From: Nemesobacter sp965204665 | GTDB taxonomy: Bacteria; Desulfobacterota_D; UBA1144; Nemesobacterales; Nemesobacteraceae | Direction of reading: 5' to 3' | Length of the DNA stretch: 64,000 nt | NCBI GenBank assembly: GCA_965204665.1 | Contig: OZ242002.1 | Coordinates: 1,426,001-1,490,000 of the forward strand | Part shown: positions 27,026 through 36,139 of the stretch, one piece after another | How positions within the stretch are numbered: the stretch's first letter is position 1 | Layout: each line of letters starts with the position of its first letter | Notes under the pieces: generated by a model | The model's database searches: none | What the model was told of the DNA's origin: nothing | What the model saw: the letters and a program-made list of their open reading frames with translations, nothing else | Position numbers and translations under genes: made by a program

Positions 27026-28902
27026 CTTCTCAAGTCGAATTGTCAGAAAAACAACGATCCATTGTTTATGCCGGTCCTGGTCCGGTCTGTGTCAAGGCCA
27101 GTGCTGGCAGCGGTAAAACGCGGGTGCTCACTCAACGCATCAGATATCTACTCAAGCAGTCCAACAAGAAAATATTAGCCTTGACCTTTACCAACAAAGC
27201 CGGTCAGGAGATCAAGGAAAGACTAAGCGATATTTCTGATATTGATAACAGAACTTTTATAGGTACATTCCACAGTTTTTGCCAATCAATCTTGGAAAGT
27301 CACGGGAAATTGATTGGTTACTCCACAATGCCGCACATATTTGAAGATGAGGCAGATAGACTTGAACTTGTTGAAAGCGCAATCAGCCAAGTTCCGTCCT
27401 ATGCAAGCGTTTACAGGAAAAAAGAGGGAAAGCGACGGAGAGACTTTTGCTATCGGGCATTACATTTTGTATCCAAAGTAAAACGAGACCTGATCAGTGA
27501 ATCTGATATAGAGAACCACACGAACGATGACAACATCGTTCTGCTATATCGTAACTATCAAGAACTTTTGAAAGTACAGAATGCTATAGATTTCGATGAC
27601 CTATTGCTGGAAGCCTACAATTTGTTCGCCAGTTATTCAAGAATTGCTGCTTTATATCGCCGCAGTTTTTTCGCGATTTGTGTAGATGAAGCTCAAGACC
27701 TTAACAAAGCCCAGTATCAGTTTCTGAAAACTTTAACCGGTGACGAATTCAACAACATTCTGATGGTGGGTGACCCCAACCAATCCATTTTTCACTTTAA
27801 CGGCTCCTCACCGGATTATATGAACAAGTTTTTTGTTGAGGATTTTACTTCAAAAACTGTGGAGTTGACTGAAAATTTCCGATCATCTGTCGAAGTACTG
27901 AAGGCTGCGGAAAAGATTATCCCTGAGGCGGAATATATCGAGGGAACCGTAAAGCGGGGAATATTTGAGATGCATGAAAAAGAGAATGAAACGGCTGAGG
28001 CTGAGTGGGTGGCATCAAAAATTCAAGAAATATTAAGTATGAAGAAACATAGTGACATTGAAGGTGATATTTGCCCGGAGAAGATAGCAGTACTTGCTAG
28101 AAACAAGTATTTGTTCAAGTCCCTGGAAAAAGTTCTGAGTCAATGCTGTATTTCTTACTATTACAAAATGACGCCCGGGTCCTTGAAGTTCGAGTCCTCC
28201 GTAATGCAGGTATTCGACCTCGCTTTAAGGATCAAACTGAATTCACAAGATTTGTTGCACAAAAAACAATTATTGAAGATATTAGATCTTGACGGAAATG
28301 AAAATTCATCCCTTGCGGATATTGCAAAAACATCCGTTCGTACTGAATACAAAAAAATAATATCTCTTGTTATGTCTCTGGATGAAAACGGAGAAAATTT
28401 CAAAAGAAACCTTGAAAATTACAGAGATATGGTCTCCATTGACGACGATAATGATAAAAATATGTTGTTCAATGAGATTAACGAGTTGCTCGTCCATTGG
28501 TATAACTATGCCAAGAGCGTAGACAACACCTCGATTCATCAATTCAAGAACTCGATGGCGCTGGGGCAAACTCACCCTGCAATTCAACACTCAGGAGTTA
28601 CTTTAAGCACTGTGCATACGATGAAAGGGCAGGAGTTTGATATCGTTTTTATCATAGGAATGGATGATGAAACCTTTCCGGATTATCGTGCTGTCAAAAG
28701 CGGAGGCGTAGATATGTTGCAGGAGAAGAATAACCTTTACGTTGCATTCACAAGGTCCAAGCGGTGGCTTTATATAACATGGCCTGCAAATAGAAGTATG
28801 CCTTGGGGAGATACTAAACGGCGAAAAAAATCTCGCTTCCTAGTTGGCTTTGAGTCCGAAGAAACAACTCCCAGCAGAAATCTCACGGCCGCTTTTTCCT
28901 GA
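27022..28902 (+). CDS. gajB: Gabija protein GajB (UvrD/Rep-like helicase)
   Basis: 626-aa superfamily-1 helicase whose ATG overlaps the gajA stop (ATGA). Motifs: Walker A VKASAGSGKTRVLTQRI (25-33), motif Ia LALTFTNKAGQEIKERL, DEAQD in CVDEAQDLNKAQ (about 219), motif III MVGDPNQSIFHFNG, motif V TVHTMKGQEFDIVFIIG and motif VI LYVAFTRSKRWLY (about 572). The pairing with an upstream OLD-type ATPase-TOPRIM gene is what identifies it as GajB rather than a housekeeping UvrD. It is longer than the best-known GajB (about 500 aa). The reading frame is intact, but without GajA the system should not work. Base composition is AT-richer than the flanking core genes. Confidence 0.88.
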   Translation: MTSQVELSEKQRSIVYAGPGPVCVKASAGSGKTRVLTQRIRYLLKQSNKKILALTFTNKAGQEIKERLSDISDIDNRTFIGTFHSFCQSILESHGKLIGYSTMPHIFEDEADRLELVESAISQVPSYASVYRKKEGKRRRDFCYRALHFVSKVKRDLISESDIENHTNDDNIVLLYRNYQELLKVQNAIDFDDLLLEAYNLFASYSRIAALYRRSFFAICVDEAQDLNKAQYQFLKTLTGDEFNNILMVGDPNQSIFHFNGSSPDYMNKFFVEDFTSKTVELTENFRSSVEVLKAAEKIIPEAEYIEGTVKRGIFEMHEKENETAEAEWVASKIQEILSMKKHSDIEGDICPEKIAVLARNKYLFKSLEKVLSQCCISYYYKMTPGSLKFESSVMQVFDLALRIKLNSQDLLHKKQLLKILDLDGNENSSLADIAKTSVRTEYKKIISLVMSLDENGENFKRNLENYRDMVSIDDDNDKNMLFNEINELLVHWYNYAKSVDNTSIHQFKNSMALGQTHPAIQHSGVTLSTVHTMKGQEFDIVFIIGMDDETFPDYRAVKSGGVDMLQEKNNLYVAFTRSKRWLYITWPANRSMPWGDTKRRKKSRFLVGFESEETTPSRNLTAAFS

Positions 28903-28944
28903 TTCCTTCATGCTCATCGATCTTATCAGAACGGAGCAACATCT

Positions 28945-28978
28945 GTCCCGAGTGTTGCACTTCGAAGTTGAATGGGCG
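28945..28978 (-). repeat. Solo insertion-sequence end-like motif
   Basis: 34 bases (plus strand GTCCCGAGTG...GAATGGGCG) match the reverse complement of 55620-55653 at 30 of 34 positions by hand alignment. The match ends with the outer GGGCG of the 15-bp inverted repeat found there. It sits inside the decayed end of the IS256 remnant, just after gajB. Confidence 0.6.
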
Positions 28979-29936
28979 AGGTTCTTTTACTCGCGCTGAG
29001 CCGGAAAATCGTAAAAGGCTAGCAGTTGCTCACGACCCTTCTCCCAAACATCCGGCGGCTTTCGGATATTTGTCCCCGTATATCCTTGTGAACAGATCAA
29101 AAACGCTTCCCTCACATCTACCCGTAAACTTCAGGAAGTGCAGACCCCCAGAACTCCGTCACCGATTACAATCTTCGGCTCTTCCATCCCGCGGGCCCTG
29201 AGGTCCGGCAGCACTTCGCGCCGACTCTGCTTTGATTCCCCGACTCCGTTTTCAATGGAAAGGAAGTGCTTCCTGCCCGCTTCGTCCACCCCTATCACCA
29301 CCAGCGTGCACAACCCGGGATCATCTCCCCGCACCTTGCTGTGTATATATAAGCCCGGTCGCGGCCGCTGAGGTCTCTCCTGCGCCGTTTATCGTATTCC
29401 TCAGCCCACCCGCGCTTGAGCCTGGATACCGTAGCCGCGGAAAAACCCCGAGCCTCGGGGCCTATAAGGGCTTCCAATGCGGACTTTATGTTCCCCGTGG
29501 ACAGCCCCTGCAGGTAAAGCCGCGGCAGAGACGAATCAATCTTCGCAGCCCTGCGCACGTACGGAGGCACGACAGCCGAACGGAACACGGCAGGCCGACC
29601 GTCCCGGGATCTCACCTTCGGTATGCGTACCGATACGGGACCTATACCCGTCTGCACCTCCCGTTCGGGGTGGTATCCGTTGCGGATCACCGCGGCTCTG
29701 CCGTCTTCAAGTCGTCTGTCGTCCCGGGACCGCAGGTATTCTTCCGACTCCATTCTGATTGCATAACCAAGGAGAAACCGAGCCGACCGGCTCAGCAGAT
29801 CACTGAGGTCGTCGCAGACCTGTTCCGGACTGCCGAATCCGGAGTCAGGTCGTCTCTGAAGGGAAGACCCGTCGATTACTGTTCGGGTCTTCTCCCTGCC
29901 GACGAACTTTCTGAAAATGCTTTCCAATGAATCCAA
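28979..29936 (-). pseudogene. IS256-family (mutator) transposase remnant
   Basis: The N-terminal 190 or so residues are readable: SRSARFLLGYAIRMESEEYL, NGYHPEREVQTGIGPVSVRI, PKVRSRDGRPAVFRSAVVP and LYLQGLSTGNIKSALEAL. The frame then breaks near 29340, exactly where the first catalytic Asp (YIWADG in relatives) should be; here it reads YIYTARCGEM. A second frame (about 29131-29334) continues LCTLVVIGVDEAGRKHFLSI and ARGMEEPKIVIGDG. Beyond that only LLAFYDFPAQRE and scattered pieces remain. The element is dead and lacks its C terminus. A similar C-terminal piece lies near 20 kb on the other strand. Confidence 0.88.
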
Positions 29937-30216
29937 AAACTTTTTTTGACCTTCACGGTCAGAGACTTTTTTTCAAAAACTGCCGAACACCAGATTAGAG
30001 CATAACTCTCCTCGTATAACTAACACATGTTACAAGAAAGGCTGTTTATTACTGTTCAATCAACTTAAAACTCATTAATTATTCATTGTTGACTTTTAAT
30101 GCTCGTTCATGTTACTTAATTCTGAACAGTTAACATATAAAGTAGATATATTATTTAATGCTGTTTAACTAACGTACCGAGTAAAAAATGTTAGTTTTTG
30201 AAGCTGGAGCATTGCT
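29937..30216. other. AT-rich intergenic region upstream of the Fic gene
   Basis: 280 bases, markedly AT-rich. It contains CTGAACAGTTAAC (30122-30134) and an AACTAAC/GTTAGTT inverted pair just upstream of the Fic ribosome site (GGAG at 30206). These could be operator sites, but I see no clear promoter pair. Confidence 0.4.
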
Positions 30217-31386
30217 ATGGAAAAAAAAGAACGTATCGGCAGGCATGTAAAAAGTCCGGTTTCGGGAGGAGAATATTACGAGTCTTATATTCCGAAGCCT
30301 CTTCCTCCGAAGCCGCCTCTTTTAATGGATGAACTCTACCCTCTGCTTGAGAAAGCTAACATAGCGTTGGGTCGTCTTGACGGAATACATACGATTCTTC
30401 CCGACTCTTCACTTCTTCTCTATATGTATGTCAGAAAAGAAGCCGTACTCTCTTCTCAGATTGAAGGAACGCAGTCCAGTTTGTCTCAACTTTTGCTGTA
30501 TGAAGTTAAGGATTCTCCGGGGGTGCTCAGGGATAACGATGCTGCTCAGGCATCGCGTTGTGTCTCCGCCATGTATTATGGACTCGAGCGATTGAAGAAT
30601 TTTCCGCTCTCCCTGCGTCTTATAAGAGAAATTCATGGTGAACTTATGCGGGGTGTTCGCGGCGGAGATATGTTCGCGGGTGAATTCAGGACATCCCAGA
30701 ACTGGGTGGGAGGTTCCCGGCCTGCAAATGCGCGTTATGTTCCGCCGCCTGCGGAAAACCTCATGGAATGTCTTGATAACTTCGAGAGGTTTCTGCATGA
30801 AGAAACGAGAAAATCGCCTGTTCTCATCAAGGCTGCTCTGGCGCATGCTCAGTTTGAGACGATTCATCCGTTTATCGGCGGAAACGGGCGGGTCGGACGG
30901 CTCCTGATAACTTTCATTCTGTGCGCTGAAGGAATTCTGAAACAGCCTCTTCTGTACCTCAGTCTCTACTTCAAGGTCAACCGTCAGGCTTACTATGACT
31001 GTCTTCAGGGCGTGAGAGAAACGGGAGATTGGGAAGCATGGGTATCTTTTTTCCTCGAGGGCGTTATCGAGACAGCGGGTCAGGCCGAGGAGGCGGTAAG
31101 AACTATCATTGACCTGTTCGAGAGAGACCGGCGACGAATCGAGGAATCGGGCAAGTCGACTTCCGGTGTCTTGAATGTGTACGACCACCTGAAGCGGTTT
31201 CCCGTCAGCGATACGCATTCCATAAGAAACTCTTTCAAGACCTCCCATACTACGGTGCTTAGAAGTCTCCGTTTTCTGGAGTCTCTTGAAATAGTCAGGG
31301 AGATTACCGGCAGGGACCGCAACAAGCTTTTCGTCTACAGGGAGTATATGAACATTCTTGAGAAGGGGACGGAACCCGTTTTCTGA
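30217..31386 (+). CDS. Fic-domain protein (AMP transferase) with C-terminal winged helix
   Basis: 389 aa, ATG preceded by GGAG at a good distance. The core motif HPFIGGNGRVGR (about 217-228) is a full Fic active site with catalytic His and the phosphate-binding GNGR. An N-terminal inhibitory helix motif, SSQIEGTQS (about 79-87), has the regulatory Glu expected in self-inhibited class II Fic proteins. The tail (about 320-385) reads TSHTTVLRSLRFLESLEIVREI, a winged-helix DNA-binding segment. The family AMPylates proteins and is often autoregulated; targets are unknown. The gene lies between transposon debris and endonuclease V, so it may be part of the accessory block. Confidence 0.9.
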   Translation: MEKKERIGRHVKSPVSGGEYYESYIPKPLPPKPPLLMDELYPLLEKANIALGRLDGIHTILPDSSLLLYMYVRKEAVLSSQIEGTQSSLSQLLLYEVKDSPGVLRDNDAAQASRCVSAMYYGLERLKNFPLSLRLIREIHGELMRGVRGGDMFAGEFRTSQNWVGGSRPANARYVPPPAENLMECLDNFERFLHEETRKSPVLIKAALAHAQFETIHPFIGGNGRVGRLLITFILCAEGILKQPLLYLSLYFKVNRQAYYDCLQGVRETGDWEAWVSFFLEGVIETAGQAEEAVRTIIDLFERDRRRIEESGKSTSGVLNVYDHLKRFPVSDTHSIRNSFKTSHTTVLRSLRFLESLEIVREITGRDRNKLFVYREYMNILEKGTEPVF

Positions 31387-31413
31387 CCCGCAGAAGTTCA
31401 TAATGGAAACAGC

Positions 31414-32133
31414 ATGAATCGAGAGATTGAAAGACTCCGGCTGGGAGTTACTCCTTCTGTGAAGGAATCTTTTCATCTTCAGAGAAAACTTTCACGGATG
31501 GTTATCAGGATTCCGGGTCCTGCGGATATAGGCACCGTAGCCGGAGCGGATATAGCGATTCGGACAAAAGAAAGAAAACTCATCTGCGGAATCATTCTTT
31601 TTTCCTACCCCGAGATGAAGGAGATTGAGAGAGTCTGGACTGTTTCGGATGAGGTTTTTCCATATGTCCCGGGTCTTCTGGGTTTCAGAGAAGCCCCTGC
31701 CGTGATAAAAACGTTTAAGAAACTCAAGAACCGTTGCGATATGCTTATGGTGGACGGTCACGGGCTCGCCCACCCCAGAAAGTTCGGGCTCGCGTGCCAT
31801 GTCGGCGTCTTACTCGATATTCCGGCAATCGGTGTTGCGAAGAAAAATCTTTACGGAACTTTCGAAGAGGTCGGTCCGGCAAGAGGCGAAAGAACACCCG
31901 TAATAGGAGAGGGCGGGGATGTATTGGGGGTGGTTCTGAGGACGAGAGATGGGGTGAAGCCGGTTTATATATCGGTCGGCAACAGAACCGATATTGATAC
32001 GGCGGTCGCTGTTGTACTTGAGTGCTTGCGCGGTTTAAGAATTCCGGAACCCACGAGACTCGCGGATAAATACGTTGCTTCACTTAAAAAGGAAGCGTTT
32101 GTTTCTTGGTCCGATGGGATTGAACGCATCTAA
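31414..32133 (+). CDS. nfi: Endonuclease V (deoxyinosine 3' endonuclease)
   Basis: 239 aa, slightly longer than E. coli Nfi. It nicks DNA at the second bond 3' to deoxyinosine. Conserved parts: AGADIAI with the first catalytic Asp (about 45), YVPGLLGFREAPAVIKTF with the strand-wedge PYVPG and a catalytic Glu, and MLMVDGHGLAHPRKFGLACH with the second Asp (about 110). The start lies 28 nt after the Fic stop; the two may share a transcript by proximity only. Convergent with carA, with 22 nt between the ends. Confidence 0.94.
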   Translation: MNREIERLRLGVTPSVKESFHLQRKLSRMVIRIPGPADIGTVAGADIAIRTKERKLICGIILFSYPEMKEIERVWTVSDEVFPYVPGLLGFREAPAVIKTFKKLKNRCDMLMVDGHGLAHPRKFGLACHVGVLLDIPAIGVAKKNLYGTFEEVGPARGERTPVIGEGGDVLGVVLRTRDGVKPVYISVGNRTDIDTAVAVVLECLRGLRIPEPTRLADKYVASLKKEAFVSWSDGIERI

Positions 32134-32155
32134 GTCGTCTGAGACCGTCGTCGGG

Positions 32156-33295
32156 TCAGGGCGATTTACCGGATTTGGAACAGTTCTCCATCATCCTTAT
32201 GAAGTTTTTGAAAAGATAAGAGGAATCGTGCGGCCCGGGCGAGGCTTCCGGGTGGTACTGGACGCAGGCGAGCGGATGATCCCTGTGAGTTAATCCCTCG
32301 ACGGTTTTGTCGTTGAGATTTATGTGCGTGATCTCAATTTTATTTCCAAGGGAATCGGGGTCGACTGCAAAACCGTGGTTCTGGGACGTTATCTCCACTT
32401 TTTCCGTAGAGAGATTCTTTACCGGCTGGTTGCCTCCTCGGTGTCCGAATTTGAGTTTGAAGGTTTTGCCTCCGAGCGCGAGGCCCAGTATCTGGTGTCC
32501 GAGACATATACCGAAAACGGGTTTTTTCCCGATCAGTTTTCTTACGTTTTTCGCGGCGTAATCAACTGCGGCGGGGTCCCCGGGTCCGTTCGAGAGAAAG
32601 ATTCCGTCAGGATTGAAGTCAAGTATGTCCTCGGGTTCCGTAGTTGCGGGAAATACAGTGATGTTGCATCCCAGATCCGTGAGTTCGCGGAGAATATTTC
32701 TCTTTATTCCGAAATCATAAGCGGCTACTCTGAATCTTCGTGCCGGTCCGTCTTCACGACTTCGTCTCCATGTTCCGGTCCCCTCTTTCCATCGGTAGGA
32801 ATCGGAGCATGTTACTTCATCGACCAGATTGCGTCCGACCATTGACGGCGAAGAATCAACTTTCCGCGCCAAGGCGTCAATGTCGCTCTCCACGGTGGAG
32901 ATAATGCCTCTTACAGCTCCGTGCGTCCGTATGATTCTTGTTATTTCCCTGGTGTCGACTCCCTGTATTCCTGGTATTCCGTATCTCGAGAGAAACTCCG
33001 AAAGGGTTTCTTCCGATCTCCAGTTGCTCGGGTGATCCCAGTACTCTTTTACGACAAGGCCGCTTAGAAAAGGCCTTTCCGATTCAAAGTCTTCGGGGTT
33101 TATTCCGTAATTGCCTATCTCGGGATAGGTCATCACTATTATCTGGCTTCTGTACGACGGGTCCGTAAGTATTTCCTGATAACCGGTGAGGGATGTGTTG
33201 AACACCATCTCTCCCGTCGCTTCGCCGCAGGCGCCGAAACTGCTGCCCTCGAACACTTTGCCGCCTTCAAAAACCAAGTACGCCTTGTCGCTCAT
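32156..33295 (-). CDS. carA: Carbamoyl-phosphate synthase small (glutaminase) subunit
   Basis: Supplies ammonia from glutamine to CarB for pyrimidine and arginine synthesis. The ATG at 33295 (MSDKAYLVFEGGKVFEGSSF) matches the family start; the open frame extends further but without homology. The N-terminal domain shows GEMVFNTSLTGYQEILTDPS. The class I amidotransferase domain has ILSNGPGDP-like FLSNGPGDPAAV, nucleophile Cys in VFGICLGHQILGLALGG, and the His-Glu pair in VQYHPEASPGP. About 379 aa, normal length. carB is not adjacent in the window. Divergent from pepF. Confidence 0.95.
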   Translation of the reverse strand: MSDKAYLVFEGGKVFEGSSFGACGEATGEMVFNTSLTGYQEILTDPSYRSQIIVMTYPEIGNYGINPEDFESERPFLSGLVVKEYWDHPSNWRSEETLSEFLSRYGIPGIQGVDTREITRIIRTHGAVRGIISTVESDIDALARKVDSSPSMVGRNLVDEVTCSDSYRWKEGTGTWRRSREDGPARRFRVAAYDFGIKRNILRELTDLGCNITVFPATTEPEDILDFNPDGIFLSNGPGDPAAVDYAAKNVRKLIGKKPVFGICLGHQILGLALGGKTFKLKFGHRGGNQPVKNLSTEKVEITSQNHGFAVDPDSLGNKIEITHINLNDKTVEGLTHRDHPLACVQYHPEASPGPHDSSYLFKNFIRMMENCSKSGKSP

Positions 33296-33444
33296 TTGCC
33301 CTGTTAAGGTATACGTCCGCTCTTTAATGTCAACCGCTTGCAGGCAGCCCCGGGATGGTTTCTTTGAATTTCCGAGCGGTTGTAGTATCATTCCCGCCGA
33401 TTGTCGGAACTACCTCGATCGGCAGCGATGTGGAGAGTGTCTAT

Positions 33445-35235
33445 ATGAATTGGGACCTGAGTTCATACTTCCCCGAGTTTTCGGGAACTGAATACGTGCA
33501 GTTCAGGGGAAGTTTAACCCGAGAGATAAAAGACCTTGACGAGAAAGCCTCGGCCGCGGAACCTCTCCGTGACTCCAATATTCAGTTCTGGACGGATGTT
33601 TTTTTAGAGACGGAGAAACTTATAAGCAGATACTCCCATATACGTTCTTACGTGGGGTGTCTTTGCGCCGCGGATTCAAACCGCGAGGACTATCTTCGCG
33701 AGGAAGCGGCTATCTCAGTCTTGGGATCTGATCTGGAGAAACTCGAAGTTCAATTGCGCAGAGCGCTTCGGGACGCAGGCGATGATCTGTTGAATAAGTT
33801 CGTTTCCACCCCGGAGATGGAATCCGCGGCATATTTCGTGAAGCGGCTTCACAGGAATTCCCGCTTCACCATGTCGTCGGAAAAAGAAATTCTCGCTTCA
33901 GAACTCGGAGTTGACGGGATAAGCGCGTGGGGAAGAATTTACGATACAGTTTCCTCAAAAATGAGTTTTGAGATGACCTACCCCGACGGAACGAAAAAAA
34001 AGGTTCCCATGTCCCAGAGAAGGTCGCTTATGGAGAGCCCCGACAGGGAAGTGAGAAAAGCCGCGTTTTTTGGTGGAAACAAATCATGGGAGGTTTTCGA
34101 GGATGTAGCCGCTGCTGCTATAAACGCCATATCCGGAACGAGACACACGCTTTACAGACACAGAGAGATTTCTCATTTTCTCGATGTTGCTCTTTTTGAC
34201 GCGGCGGTCTCCGAGGAAACACTCGAGGCGATGATGGAAGCTATATTGGAGAACACCGACCTTCCGACAAACATATTGAAACTCAAGGCCGAGACCATGG
34301 GGCTTGAACAGATCGGCTGGTATGATCTGGGCGCGCCCGCGGATATAAAAAACACGGGACGGTTTGACTGGGGTGATGCCAAATCCATGGTTCATGATTC
34401 TTTTTCCGGGGCGTATCCGCGTCTGGGAGATTTTTTTGACCGCGTATGTAAAGATCAGTGGATAGACTGGGAGATACGTGACGGTAAAAGACCCGGCGGT
34501 TTCTGCACCGGATCTCTTCTGACAGGCGAATCAAGAATATTTATGACATATAATGCGGGGCTCGGCGATATACTGACTCTTGCCCACGAGGCGGGTCACG
34601 CGTTTCATTCCCACGTGATGAGGAACCTTCGTCCCTATGCCCAGTTTTATCCGATGACTCTTGCCGAGACCGCTTCCACTTTCGGTGAAATGCTCCTTGC
34701 CGAGGGGATCCTGCGCAGTCCGTCGGCAAGCACGGAGGACAAGGTGCTTGTAAGAGATGCGGAAGTGAATCACGGGGCGATATACCTGCTTGATATACCC
34801 GTGAGATACCGTTTTGAAAAAAAACTTTACGAGCGTCGTCTGGAAGGACAACTCTCCGTCGGTGAACTCAAGGAACTGATGGTCGCTACTCAGAAGGATG
34901 TGTTCGGGGAGGTGTTGGGGGAATGCGACCCGTTTTTCTGGGCATCCAAACTTCATTTCTACATAACGGGGGTGACCTTCTATAATTTCCCCTACACTTT
35001 CGGTTATCTGCTGAGCAGGTCGCTTTTTGAAAAGTTCCTTCAGCATGGAGAGCGGTTTATCCCGGTTTATGAAGAGTTCCTTGCGCTTACCGGTTCTGAT
35101 GACGCGGAAGGCGCGGTAAAGAGGTCGACCGGGGACGACATAACCAAAAAAGATTTCTGGCGGGATGCCGTACTCACCCTCGCAAGGCCTCTTGAGGAAC
35201 TCAAGACGCTCTTACCTTCAGCTGCTAGAGACTGA
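33445..35235 (+). CDS. pepF: Oligoendopeptidase F (M3 family zinc metallopeptidase)
   Basis: Cytosolic peptidase that cuts short peptides. The ATG at 33445 (MNWDLSSYFPEF) has GGAG 9 nt upstream and gives 596 aa, the usual PepF length; an upstream ATG in the open frame has no support. The zinc site is TLAHEAGHAFHSHVM (His about 382), with the third ligand in ETASTFGEMLLAE. No signal peptide. The last 11 bases overlap ctaB on the other strand. Confidence 0.94.
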   Translation: MNWDLSSYFPEFSGTEYVQFRGSLTREIKDLDEKASAAEPLRDSNIQFWTDVFLETEKLISRYSHIRSYVGCLCAADSNREDYLREEAAISVLGSDLEKLEVQLRRALRDAGDDLLNKFVSTPEMESAAYFVKRLHRNSRFTMSSEKEILASELGVDGISAWGRIYDTVSSKMSFEMTYPDGTKKKVPMSQRRSLMESPDREVRKAAFFGGNKSWEVFEDVAAAAINAISGTRHTLYRHREISHFLDVALFDAAVSEETLEAMMEAILENTDLPTNILKLKAETMGLEQIGWYDLGAPADIKNTGRFDWGDAKSMVHDSFSGAYPRLGDFFDRVCKDQWIDWEIRDGKRPGGFCTGSLLTGESRIFMTYNAGLGDILTLAHEAGHAFHSHVMRNLRPYAQFYPMTLAETASTFGEMLLAEGILRSPSASTEDKVLVRDAEVNHGAIYLLDIPVRYRFEKKLYERRLEGQLSVGELKELMVATQKDVFGEVLGECDPFFWASKLHFYITGVTFYNFPYTFGYLLSRSLFEKFLQHGERFIPVYEEFLALTGSDDAEGAVKRSTGDDITKKDFWRDAVLTLARPLEELKTLLPSAARD

Positions 35236-36139
35236 TGACCCTGTTTACCGGAGACATTGATGAAATTACTATGTCGATCACGATTCCCAGCATTATAAGC
35301 AGCATGTAAAGGATCGAGGCTCCGAACGCTCGTCCGTAACCCTGATTGCGCCTGACGCTCATTATAACCAGATAATTGAAATATATTCCTGCGGCGGCGG
35401 CGAAGACGGCGAAGTATACGGAACTTGTGCCGGTGAGCCAGAATACTGAGGTAAGCGGCACAAGAGATAGAGAATATATAAGTATCAGCATATTCGTGTA
35501 CTTGGTTCCCATCACGACGGGAAGCACTTTTATACCGGCGTTCTCGTAATCTTTTCTGTATTTCTGCGCAAGTACCCAGAAGTGAGGAGGCTGCCAGAGC
35601 ATCATGAATACGAACAGCGCTATAATGTCGAGTCTCAGCACGGGAGTTATAGCCGTATAACCGATAAGCACCGGAAGCGCGCCGGGCACCCCTCCGAGTA
35701 TGGTGCCGAAAGGAGATGTTCTTTTCAGAAAGAGCGTGTAGATGAGCGTATAACTGAGAATCGCGAGAACAATAAGAGATGTATTCACGTAATTAAAACA
35801 GAGAACGGAGATCATAAGAGCTGCGACCATCATGATGACGGACAGCCCCCATGCGTTTCTATCACCTAAAATCTGCAAAGCCTCGACTCTTTTTTCCAGA
35901 CGTGACATTTTTTTGTCGATTTTCTTGTCGAGCAGGTTGTTGAGAATCGCGGACCCTCCGGCGCTCAAAAGAAGCGCGGTTATGCATAGAATGACCGTAT
36001 CCGCAGGAGGAGCGGCGCGGTTCGCCATCAGCATTCCCGCGACACCGGTAAACGCCACGCTCGTGATTATCCCGGGTTTTGATAGAACAACGGCGGAAAC
36101 CGCCATCTGCCCGACGGATTTCTTTTCCTCTTCATTCAT
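35225..36139 (-). CDS. ctaB: Protoheme IX farnesyltransferase (heme O synthase)
   Basis: Membrane prenyltransferase, 304 aa with about eight or nine hydrophobic segments. It transfers farnesyl to heme B for the cytochrome oxidase. The first Asp-rich motif reads NNLLDKKIDKKMSRLEKR, related to the family N-x(3)-D-x(2)-ID-x(2)-M-x-R but without the usual following Arg-Pro. LGGVPGALPVLIGYTA and LMLWQPPHFWVLA-like MMLWQPPHFWVLAQKY are standard. Its ATG overlaps the ctaA stop by 4 nt, and it is the last gene of the oxidase operon. Confidence 0.93.
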   Translation of the reverse strand: MNEEEKKSVGQMAVSAVVLSKPGIITSVAFTGVAGMLMANRAAPPADTVILCITALLLSAGGSAILNNLLDKKIDKKMSRLEKRVEALQILGDRNAWGLSVIMMVAALMISVLCFNYVNTSLIVLAILSYTLIYTLFLKRTSPFGTILGGVPGALPVLIGYTAITPVLRLDIIALFVFMMLWQPPHFWVLAQKYRKDYENAGIKVLPVVMGTKYTNMLILIYSLSLVPLTSVFWLTGTSSVYFAVFAAAAGIYFNYLVIMSVRRNQGYGRAFGASILYMLLIMLGIVIDIVISSMSPVNRVISL

